NCBI RefSeq assembly: GCF_040545875.1
Contig: NZ_JBEPMR010000001.1
DNA from: Faecalicatena_A orotica
GTDB lineage: Bacteria > Bacillota > Clostridia > Lachnospirales > Lachnospiraceae
Reading direction: 5' to 3' (one strand)
DNA: 64,000 bases
Below, piece after piece: positions 57,283-64,000 of this stretch (the first letter of the stretch is position 1; every line of letters begins with the position of its first letter). The position numbers and the translations under genes were made by a program. The notes below the pieces were generated by a model. It searched no databases and was not told where the DNA came from. It saw only the letters and a program-made list of their open reading frames with translations.

Positions 57283-60200
57283 TTATTTTCTTTCTATTTC
57301 TACCATCTTGTAGGCTTCTACAAGGTCACCCTCTTTGATGTCATTGAAATTCTCAAATACGAAACCACATTCATATCCTGCCCTTACTTCCTTTACATCA
57401 TCCTTGAAACGCTTCAATGATGCAAGAGGGCCGTCAAACATTACGACACCGTCACGTGTCAGGCGTACGGAACAGTTTCTTTCAAAAGTACCGTCCTGAA
57501 CATAGGAACCTGCAATGGTTCCGACGCCGGAGGCTTTGAATGTCTGGCGCACTTCCGCGTGTCCGAGTACCTTTTCTTCGAAGATCGGATCAAGCATACC
57601 CTTCATGGCTGCCTCAACATCCTCAATTGCATTATAGATGACTCTGTAAAGTCTCAGGTCAACGCCTTCATGGTCGGCAATTTCTTTCGCGGTAGCATCC
57701 GGACGTACATTGAATCCGATGATGATTGCATTGGATGCAGAAGCGAGGATGACGTCTGATTCATTGATCGCCCCAACACCGGCATGAATGATCTTAATAA
57801 CCACTTCCTCATTGGAAAGCTTCAGGAGGCTCTGCTTCAGGGCTTCTACAGATCCCTGCACGTCTGCTTTTACAACAATGTTCAGTTCCTTTAAGTTTCC
57901 TTCCTTGATCTGGGTAAACAGATCATCCAGAGACATCTTGGCTTTTGTATCGTCAAGCAGTTTTACTTTATTCTGTGAAATAAATGTCTCCGCAAAGCTT
58001 CTTGCTTCTTTCTCTGTATCGCATCCGACGAAAACTTCTCCTGCATTCGGCACATCGTTCAGTCCGAGGATCTCTACCGGCTGTGAAGGTCCTGCTTCCT
58101 TTACTCTGCGTCCCTTGTCATCCATCATGGCTCTTACCTTACCGTGGGCTGAGCCTGCCGCAATGGCATCACCTACGTGAAGCGTACCTTTCTGTACGAG
58201 CACTGTTGCAACAGAACCTTTTCCTTTATCCAGTTCGGCCTCGATCACAAGACCTCTTGCCGCACGGTCCGGATTTGCTTTTAGTTCCATCACCTCTGCT
58301 GTCAGAAGAATCATTTCCAGAAGATCTTTGATACCTTCTTTTGTGTGTGCTGAAACCGGTACAAAGATTGTGCTTCCGCCCCAGTCCTCAGGAATCAGTT
58401 CGTATTCCGCCAGTTCCTGTTTTACTCTGTCAATATTAGCACTTGGCTTATCAATCTTATTAATTGCAACAATGATCTCAATCCCTGCTGCTTTTGCATG
58501 GTTGATCGCTTCTACAGTCTGAGGCATAACCCCGTCGTCTGCTGCTACAACAAGGATTGCGATATCTGTTGAACTGGCCCCGCGCATACGCATTGCAGTA
58601 AACGCCTCATGTCCCGGAGTATCCAGGAATGTGACTTTTTCCCCGTTTGCTTCTACAACATAAGCACCGATGTGCTGTGTGATGCCGCCGGCCTCACGGT
58701 CAATGACATTTGTGTGGCGGATTGCATCCAGAAGGGAAGTCTTACCGTGGTCAACATGACCCATAACGCAGACTACCGGAGGACGTTTTACCATTTTGGT
58801 TTCATCTTCATCTTCCTCTTTCAGAAGTTCTTCGATGACATCTATAACCGGTTCTTTCTCGCAGAGTACTTCAAATTCCATTGCGATTTCTTCTGCTGTC
58901 TCGTAATCAATCTCCTGATTCACAGTAACGATTTTGCCCTGAAGGAATAGCTTTTTCACAATTGCAGAAGGTACAAGTTTCATCTTGTCAGCAAGCTCCT
59001 TGATTGTAAGGACTTCTGGAATAACGATCTGTTTGATCACTTCTTCCTTCTTTTCAACCTGTTTTGGCTGTGGCTTCTGAACTTCAGCCGGTTTGGTTTT
59101 CTTGCCTTTTTTCTTGTTGTCGAAATCGCCGTCTTTATATTCTTTTTTCTTATAGTCTTTTTCTTTATCTTTTGCCTTGTTTCTGGATGCCTTCTGCTGC
59201 TCTACCAATGGTGTTGGAATCGCATCTCTGTCATCTCTTCTGTTGTCACGGCGTTCCCCCGGACGTGATGCATTATTGCCTGCATAACCGCCCTGACGCT
59301 GGCCGTTATTTCCTTGATAGCCGCCTGTACGCTGGCCATTACCCTGATAACCTCCACCTGTGCGCTGGCCGTTGTTTCCCTGATAACCTCCGGTACGCTG
59401 GCCGTTATTTCCCTGATAACCTCCGGTACGCTGACCGTTATTTCCCTGATAGCCGCCTCCAGTGCGCTGGCCGTTATTTCCCTGATAGCCGCCTCCGGTA
59501 CGCTGGCCGTTATTTCCCTGATAACCTCCGGTACGCTGGCCGTTATTTCCCTGATAGCCGCCTCCGGTGCGCTGACCGTTATTTCCCTGATAACCGCCGG
59601 TGCGCTGGCCATTACCCTGATAGCTGCCTCCGGTACGCTGGCCGTTATTTCCCTGATAGCCGCCTGTACGCTGGCCGTTTCCCTGATAGTTCCCGCTTCC
59701 CTGACGCTGGTCATTTCCTGCATAACGGTCCTGTCCGCCGCGGTTATTATTGTATCTCTGGGAACCATCCCCTGTCCTCTGATTCTGAGAATTATATGGT
59801 CTCTGTCCGGAAGGCTGGTTCTGTCTCGTTTCCTGAGATGATACTGGCTGTCTGGCTGTATCCTGTGTTCCTGCGGTTCCCTGTGGGCGCTGGTTTGAAG
59901 CACCCGCTGTCTGGCTCTGGGCCGGAGCTGCATTTACCGGGCGCTGACCTGCAGGGCCTCCCACTGTCTGCCCCTGTGCTGTTCCCTGTGGACGGTGTCC
60001 CCCCACATTTCCTGCCGGACGCTGGCCTGTTGCCCCTTGTGGGCGCTGGCCTGCGGTTCCCTGTGGGCGCTGGCCTTTTGTCCCGCCTGACATGCGTCCT
60101 CCGCTCTTGGAGTTCTGCGGGCGGAAAACCTGAACAATATTTTTCTTTTTCGGCGCTGTTTCTTCTCCCGGCTTATCTGCTTCCGGCGCTTTTGCCGCAG

Positions 60201-60366
60201 GAGTACTCACCTTTTTCCCGCCTTTTCTTAACTCGTCAACCACATCGTCAGATAAAGAACTCATATGGCTCTTCACCTCTACGTTCTTTTTCACTAACAC
60301 ATCCATCAGTTCTTTATTTTCCATCCCCAGCTCTTTAGCCAGTTCATGTACTCTCATTTTTGTCAT
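57283..60366 (-). CDS. infB: Translation initiation factor IF-2 with repeat-rich N-terminus
   Basis: 1027 residues, long for a Firmicute IF-2 (B. subtilis has about 716). It positions initiator tRNA on the 30S subunit. An IF2-N domain lies at 1-50, then a low-complexity region (about 95-380) with a 12-unit repeat, a basic linker, a second IF2-N-like domain (450-500), and the GTPase domain with GHVDHGKT at 536-543, DTPGHEAFTAMR and NKIDK. The C-terminal domains are complete. GAGGAGG precedes the ATG at 60366. Confidence 0.95.
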   Translation of the reverse strand: MTKMRVHELAKELGMENKELMDVLVKKNVEVKSHMSSLSDDVVDELRKGGKKVSTPAAKAPEADKPGEETAPKKKNIVQVFRPQNSKSGGRMSGGTKGQRPQGTAGQRPQGATGQRPAGNVGGHRPQGTAQGQTVGGPAGQRPVNAAPAQSQTAGASNQRPQGTAGTQDTARQPVSSQETRQNQPSGQRPYNSQNQRTGDGSQRYNNNRGGQDRYAGNDQRQGSGNYQGNGQRTGGYQGNNGQRTGGSYQGNGQRTGGYQGNNGQRTGGGYQGNNGQRTGGYQGNNGQRTGGGYQGNNGQRTGGGYQGNNGQRTGGYQGNNGQRTGGYQGNNGQRTGGGYQGNGQRTGGYQGNNGQRQGGYAGNNASRPGERRDNRRDDRDAIPTPLVEQQKASRNKAKDKEKDYKKKEYKDGDFDNKKKGKKTKPAEVQKPQPKQVEKKEEVIKQIVIPEVLTIKELADKMKLVPSAIVKKLFLQGKIVTVNQEIDYETAEEIAMEFEVLCEKEPVIDVIEELLKEEDEDETKMVKRPPVVCVMGHVDHGKTSLLDAIRHTNVIDREAGGITQHIGAYVVEANGEKVTFLDTPGHEAFTAMRMRGASSTDIAILVVAADDGVMPQTVEAINHAKAAGIEIIVAINKIDKPSANIDRVKQELAEYELIPEDWGGSTIFVPVSAHTKEGIKDLLEMILLTAEVMELKANPDRAARGLVIEAELDKGKGSVATVLVQKGTLHVGDAIAAGSAHGKVRAMMDDKGRRVKEAGPSQPVEILGLNDVPNAGEVFVGCDTEKEARSFAETFISQNKVKLLDDTKAKMSLDDLFTQIKEGNLKELNIVVKADVQGSVEALKQSLLKLSNEEVVIKIIHAGVGAINESDVILASASNAIIIGFNVRPDATAKEIADHEGVDLRLYRVIYNAIEDVEAAMKGMLDPIFEEKVLGHAEVRQTFKASGVGTIAGSYVQDGTFERNCSVRLTRDGVVMFDGPLASLKRFKDDVKEVRAGYECGFVFENFNDIKEGDLVEAYKMVEIERK
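59287..59688 (-). repeat. Tandem repeat encoding YQGN(N)GQRTGG units in infB
   Basis: Residues 227-360 of IF-2 consist of about 12 units of 10-12 residues with consensus Y-Q-G-N-(N)-G-Q-R-T-G-G-(G/S), encoded by 30-36-bp DNA repeats. Units are nearly identical at the DNA level, so copy number may vary between strains. Upstream, residues 98-165 have a looser GQRPQGT repeat. Confidence 0.92.
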
Positions 60367-60380
60367 ACTAACTACCTCCT

Positions 60381-60710
60381 CTATGCAATTGTATTGTCTT
60401 TCGTTTCTAAATGTTTTTGAATTCCCTTTGCAAATCCTTTGTCCAATATCGCCAGAGATGCACGGAATTCTTTTCCCATTGCATGCCCTAAGGTATCTTT
60501 ATCTACGTAAAAATAAATTGGAACCTTATAAAATTCACACATATCCCGAAACTTCTTTTTTGTATTATCTGATGCATCGTCTGCAACGATCACCAGCGCG
60601 GCTCTCCCTGACTTTACTTCTTTCTCCGTCATGAATTCCCCGCTCACTGTCTTTCCTGCTTTCGTGGCAAGCCCGACCAGAGATAAGACTTTATTTTGTA
60701 TCAATCTCAT
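60381..60710 (-). CDS. ylxQ: L7Ae-family RNA-binding protein (YlxQ)
   Basis: 109 residues with the L7Ae/L30e fold (NKVLSLVGLATKAGKTVSGE; ALVIVADDASDNTKKKF). It probably binds kink-turn RNA; cellular role unclear. It overlaps the end of rnpM by 20 bases and precedes infB. Confidence 0.9.
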   Translation of the reverse strand: MRLIQNKVLSLVGLATKAGKTVSGEFMTEKEVKSGRAALVIVADDASDNTKKKFRDMCEFYKVPIYFYVDKDTLGHAMGKEFRASLAILDKGFAKGIQKHLETKDNTIA

Positions 60711-60966
60711 TCATCTCCTTTTCCAGACGCTCGTATACATCCGCCGGAATGGCCTGCTTGAAAGAACGTTCCAGCCCTTTGTTCTTCACTGCCTTCTGGA
60801 AACAATCCAGCGAACAGCACAGATAAGCGCCCCGCCCGTTCTTTTTTCCAGTTGCATCTAATACAAATTCCTCTTCTGTTGTACGCAGGATGCGCAGCAT
60901 TTCCTTTTTCGGCTTCATCTCGCCGCAGCCAACGCATTTACGCATCGGTATTTTTTTATTACTCAA
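60691..60966 (-). CDS. rnpM: RNase P modulator RnpM (YlxR family)
   Basis: 91 residues. PMRKCVGCGEMKPKKEMLRI and GRGAYLCCSLDCFQKAVK are the YlxR hallmarks. Members bind RNase P RNA and modulate tRNA processing in Bacillus. The start codon appears to be TTG at 60966, supported by GAGAGGTG upstream; ATG 60945 would remove seven residues. Second-last small gene between nusA and infB. Confidence 0.92.
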   Translation of the reverse strand: MSNKKIPMRKCVGCGEMKPKKEMLRILRTTEEEFVLDATGKKNGRGAYLCCSLDCFQKAVKNKGLERSFKQAIPADVYERLEKEMNEIDTK

Positions 60967-60989
60967 TAATTACACCTCTCATATGGTTA

Positions 60990-62201
60990 TTATTCACCAT
61001 CTGTCTCGATGAATTCTATCTCTTCTATATTTTCATCCTCCGGCGCCTCGTAAATCTCTTCGCTATCCTGTGGATATGCTTCTTCATAACCGTTCTCAAA
61101 ACCGTCCGAATAGCCATCTTCCATCATTGCCATCTGCTCCATATAGTCTTCAGGAAGTTCACCGGACTCGATCGCCTGAGTTTCGCTCTTGATATCAATC
61201 TTGTACCCTGTCAAACGGGCTGCAAGTCTTGCATTCTGACCTTCTTTACCGATTGCCAGTGACAACTGGTAATCAGGTACAATGACACTCGCTGCCTTCT
61301 CATCAGGATCTGCCATAACAGAAATGACTTTTGCCGGGCTGAGTGCATTTTCAATCAAAAGCGCCGGATTGTCACTCCAGTTGATGATGTCGATCTTCTC
61401 CCCGCGCAGTTCATTCACAACTGCATTAACTCTGGACCCGTTCATTCCTACACAGGCACCTACTGGATCAACATTCTCATCATTGGACCATACTGCCATC
61501 TTAGTACGGGAGCCTGCTTCACGGGCTATACTCTTGATTTCTACAGTTCCGTCCTTTACCTCGGCAACTTCTGCCTCGAACAGACGCTTCACAAGTTCCG
61601 GATGTGTACGGGATACGAGGATCTTTGGTCCCTTCGGCGTATTCTTTACTTCCACAACATATAATTTGATACGTTCTGTCGGTTTGAAGACTTCACCCTT
61701 TACCTGTTCATTCTCTGTCAGCATTGCATCCGCTCTTCCAAGGTTAATACTGATATTTCTTCCCACATAGCGCTGGACAATACCTGTTACGATATCTTTC
61801 TCTTTTTCAAAATACTGGTCATATACGACTTTACGTTCTTCTTCCCTGATTTTCTGAAGGATCAGGTTCTTTGCATTCTGCGTTGCGATACGCCCAAAAG
61901 ACTTTGATTCGATCGGTATCTGTGCAACATCGCCGATCTGAAGTGCGCTGTCCAGCTTCTCTGCATCCTCCAGACTAATCTCAATCGCAGGATCAAATAC
62001 TTCCTCAACGACTTCCTTCTCTGCATAAACCGCGTAATCACATGTCTCATGATCCATGATTACCTTAATATTATCTGATGTTCCGAAATGATTCTTGCAT
62101 GCGCTGATAAGTGAATTCTCGATCGCATCCATCATTGTTTCTTTACTGATGTTCTTTTCCTGCTCAAGAATATTCAATGCTTCCAATAATTCTGTATTCA
62201 T
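60990..62201 (-). CDS. nusA: Transcription termination/antitermination factor NusA
   Basis: 403 residues. N-terminal RNA polymerase-binding domain, S1 domain (EKDIVTGIVQRYVGRNISINLG), and two KH domains (VDPVGACVGMNGSRVNAVVNELRGEKIDII; LSLAIGKEGQNARLAARLTGYKIDIKS). An acidic C-terminal tail replaces the extra repeats of E. coli NusA. AGGAGG precedes the ATG. Lies 17 bases after rimP. Confidence 0.97.
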   Translation of the reverse strand: MNTELLEALNILEQEKNISKETMMDAIENSLISACKNHFGTSDNIKVIMDHETCDYAVYAEKEVVEEVFDPAIEISLEDAEKLDSALQIGDVAQIPIESKSFGRIATQNAKNLILQKIREEERKVVYDQYFEKEKDIVTGIVQRYVGRNISINLGRADAMLTENEQVKGEVFKPTERIKLYVVEVKNTPKGPKILVSRTHPELVKRLFEAEVAEVKDGTVEIKSIAREAGSRTKMAVWSNDENVDPVGACVGMNGSRVNAVVNELRGEKIDIINWSDNPALLIENALSPAKVISVMADPDEKAASVIVPDYQLSLAIGKEGQNARLAARLTGYKIDIKSETQAIESGELPEDYMEQMAMMEDGYSDGFENGYEEAYPQDSEEIYEAPEDENIEEIEFIETDGE

Positions 62202-62218
62202 TATTATTTCCTCCTAAA

Positions 62219-62686
62219 TTAAAAATCCAAAGCTAAGCGAATAAGCGCAATCTCACTTTTATCGAATGTCTGAATAGACTCATCCTCGTATTCTATCGTT
62301 ACAGTGTTCTTGTCATAATCCTTCAATATTCCTACGAATTCTTTCTGGCGGTCGATTGCCCGGTATGTCCGGATCTCAACTTCTTCTCCCAGGCTTCTTT
62401 TGAAGTCCTTCTCTTTTTTCAACGGTCTCCCAAGTCCCGGAGAACTCACCTCAAAGATATAAGTATCTTCAATATAATCCTTTTCATCCAGAATATCCGA
62501 GAATTTCCTGCTTACTATCTCACAGTCATCCACTGTAATCCCGCCCGGCTTATCAATATAAGCCCGCAAATACCAGGTACCAGCCTCCTTCACATATTCC
62601 ACATCTACCAGTTCAAACTCCAGATCCTTCACAATCGGCTCTAAAAGTTCTTCTGTCTGCTGTTCATACTGTTCTCTTCTTGACAC
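62219..62686 (-). CDS. rimP: Ribosome maturation factor RimP
   Basis: 155 residues, needed for 30S assembly. ELVDVEYVKEAGTWYLRAYIDKPGGITVDDCE and EVSSPGLGRPLKKEKDF are diagnostic. The start codon is GTG at 62686 with AAGGAG six bases upstream. First gene of the rimP-nusA-rnpM-ylxQ-infB-rbfA-nrnA-truB-ribF operon; a TATAAT is seen in the leader but no good -35. Confidence 0.95.
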   Translation of the reverse strand: MSRREQYEQQTEELLEPIVKDLEFELVDVEYVKEAGTWYLRAYIDKPGGITVDDCEIVSRKFSDILDEKDYIEDTYIFEVSSPGLGRPLKKEKDFKRSLGEEVEIRTYRAIDRQKEFVGILKDYDKNTVTIEYEDESIQTFDKSEIALIRLALDF

Positions 62687-62767
62687 GCTATACTCCTTTT
62701 CTCTGCATTTACTATACTATTATAATCGTTATAATAAGCTGACCGGCTGGCATTGCCCTTAGCAACA

Positions 62768-62796
62768 AAGAAGAGTGAACTTTCGTTCACTCTTCT
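62768..62796 (-). terminator. Palindrome between the MATE gene and rimP, probable terminator
   Basis: AGAAGAGTGAAC (62769-62780) and GTTCACTCTTCT (62785-62796) form a perfect 12-bp stem with a four-base loop. On the minus strand the stem's T-rich end continues as TTTGTTG. It lies about 105 bases after the MATE stop. Confidence 0.6.
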
Positions 62797-62900
62797 GCCG
62801 GGTTCCTATGTAACTGTTGTCAAGTATAGCACCTTTTTCCAGTAATTGCAAGAGGTAATTCTCAATTATACAGACAATTGCATCTGCTGAATCACTGCTG

Positions 62901-64000
62901 TCATACTTCAACAGCACACTGAAACGTTTTTAATTCTTTATGTAGATATACCGCCATGAATACGGCGACAACTGCGGACATCACATCCGCGATTGGCTGG
63001 GCATACAAAATCCCGCCTATTCTCCAAACAAGGGGAAGGAACAAGATAACCGGTACAAAACAGATTCCCTGCCTTAAGGCTCCCAGAATGAAACCTTCCC
63101 TCGCTTTTCCCAGCGCGAGGAAAAGCGAAGAATATACAGTATAAAATCCGAAAAATATAAACGATATTCCGTTTGCTGTCAATGCTTTTCGTCCTACACG
63201 GATCATCTCTATATCATTTTTCGTAAATTGTTCCATTATTTTACCTGAAAAAACCGCCGCCATGATTCCATAAAATATGCAAAAAGCTGTTGACCAAAGA
63301 ATCATTGTTTTAATTGCCTCCTGCAGCCTTTTGTACTTCCCTGCCCCGTAATTATAACCCGCAATTGGCTGGAACCCTTTGATAAACCCGAACACCATCA
63401 GGCTTCCCATAGAAATGATCCTTGTTACATCCCCCATACCGGCAATCACAGAATCGCCATATTCATATCTTTTCGCCTGCATGCTGATCAGCGCGATCGA
63501 AAGACTCGTCAATAGCTGGAAAACCAATGTCGGAATTCCGATTTTAAATATCTCAGACATAATCTGCCTTGAAAAACAGCATTTTCTTAAGCTGAAACTG
63601 AAATTGCTTTTTTTACTATGTATATAAAAGATATATACCAGTGAGGATATAATCTGCGAGATTGCCGTCGCCACTGCTGCACCCGCAATGCCTAAATGGA
63701 ATGCATAGATAAAAACCGGATCTAGAATTATATTCAGCAGTGCTCCTGCAAGTAATGCACACATTGTCGTTTTTGCAGCGCCTTCGCTTGTCACAATATT
63801 ATTCATTGTAACGTTAAAAACATTGAATATAGACGAAATAATATAGATACTCGTATAAGTTACGGCATATGGCAGTATGCTCTCTGTTGCACCTAAAAGT
63901 CTTAAAATTGGATTCAGAAACATAACTGTCACCAAAATTATAACCGCTCCGACAGCAATACTGCTGTACAGAGCTGTACTTGCCACCCGGTCTGCCATTT
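62901..64000 (-). CDS. MATE-family multidrug/Na+ efflux transporter (5' end outside window)
   Basis: 366 residues are visible and the gene continues beyond the window, since full MATE proteins have about 440-460 residues and the first two or so helices are missing. About ten hydrophobic segments remain. Motifs such as GAGAAVATAISQIIS-like GIAGAAVATAISQ and GFQPIAGYNYGAGKYKRLQEA are MATE signatures (the latter of the second half). Drug or cation exporter; substrate unknown. Confidence 0.9.
   Translation of the reverse strand, partial: MADRVASTALYSSIAVGAVIILVTVMFLNPILRLLGATESILPYAVTYTSIYIISSIFNVFNVTMNNIVTSEGAAKTTMCALLAGALLNIILDPVFIYAFHLGIAGAAVATAISQIISSLVYIFYIHSKKSNFSFSLRKCCFSRQIMSEIFKIGIPTLVFQLLTSLSIALISMQAKRYEYGDSVIAGMGDVTRIISMGSLMVFGFIKGFQPIAGYNYGAGKYKRLQEAIKTMILWSTAFCIFYGIMAAVFSGKIMEQFTKNDIEMIRVGRKALTANGISFIFFGFYTVYSSLFLALGKAREGFILGALRQGICFVPVILFLPLVWRIGGILYAQPIADVMSAVVAVFMAVYLHKELKTFQCAVEV

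Noticed and set aside
59287..59688. Regularly spaced near-identical repeats that could look like a CRISPR array
   Set aside because: Repeats are contiguous in-frame coding units without unique spacers, inside infB, and no cas genes are present.
59064..60338. A 424-codon open frame on the plus strand, and two more long frames, opposite or within infB
   Set aside because: They arise from the repetitive Gly/Asn/Gln/Arg codons of the IF-2 N-terminal region. Their products are repeats of the same few residues in another frame, there is no ribosome site, and infB is clearly the coding frame.
1..64000. tRNA and rRNA genes, insertion sequences, prophage genes
   Set aside because: No tRNA cloverleaf signatures, rRNA segments, transposase, integrase or phage structural genes were recognised anywhere in the window.

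Overview
The window is a chromosomal segment of a spore-forming, anaerobic, low-to-moderate-GC Firmicute. The best fit is a gut-type member of the Clostridia, probably Lachnospiraceae. This rests on the full spoIIIAA-AH operon, spoIVB next to spo0A, the paired murT/gatD genes, a [FeFe]-hydrogenase-like protein, NADP-type glutamate dehydrogenase, cobalamin-dependent MetH with a separate activation subunit, and the block nusB-xseA-xseB-ispA-dxs-tlyA-nadK-argR-recN. The species cannot be named from the sequence alone.

Layout. 1-7.7 kb: a small unknown protein, a J-domain protein, a P-type ATPase, murT-gatD (lipid II amidation) and an APC amino acid permease with a structured leader. 7.7-10.6 kb: a Ca2+/Mn2+-type P-type ATPase behind a yybP-ykoY (manganese) riboswitch with its own promoter and terminator. 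10.6-15.1 kb: iron-sulfur L-serine dehydratase (sdaAB-sdaAA), then a lipoprotein divergent from an AT-rich LytTR regulator/GHKL kinase pair. 15.1-22.8 kb: gdhA, a CmpB-type membrane protein, rpsU, alaS and a hydrogenase-like protein. 22.9-28.3 kb: metF, the MetH activation protein, metH and glgA. 28.4-49.1 kb, read right to left: spoIIIA operon, prfC, asp23, a GNAT acetyltransferase, then nusB through recN, spoIVB and spo0A. 49.2-64 kb: an XRE regulator, pnp, rpsO, a Na/Pi-type transporter, the translation operon rimP-nusA-rnpM-ylxQ-infB-rbfA-nrnA-truB-ribF, and a MATE transporter cut by the window edge. Nearly everything from 15.5 kb to the end is on the minus strand.

The main unexplained observation is a family of three large intergenic foldback elements (15267-15518, 39125-39417, 40440-40733). 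Each has two long complementary arms (about 87-107 nt) around a head of 77-79 nt that holds exactly two smaller hairpins, giving a Y-shaped fold. The sequences differ but the dimensions and the fold are kept. The ends share a GCTT...AGGGG-like motif, and the inner arms carry an A-rich tract on one side and a T-rich tract on the other. Two of them bracket the GNAT gene inside an otherwise conserved asp23-nusB gene order. I do not recognise this family. It could be a MITE-like mobile element, a bidirectional terminator, a structured RNA, or a combination.

Other structured control regions seen: a 16-bp hairpin at the likely transcript start of the amino acid permease, a 16-bp hairpin in the pnp leader, a SigE-like promoter before spoIIIAA, a 0A box before spo0A, and an inverted-repeat operator between an XRE regulator and a membrane protein of unknown function. 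infB has an unusual Gly/Asn/Gln-rich tandem repeat in its N-terminal region.
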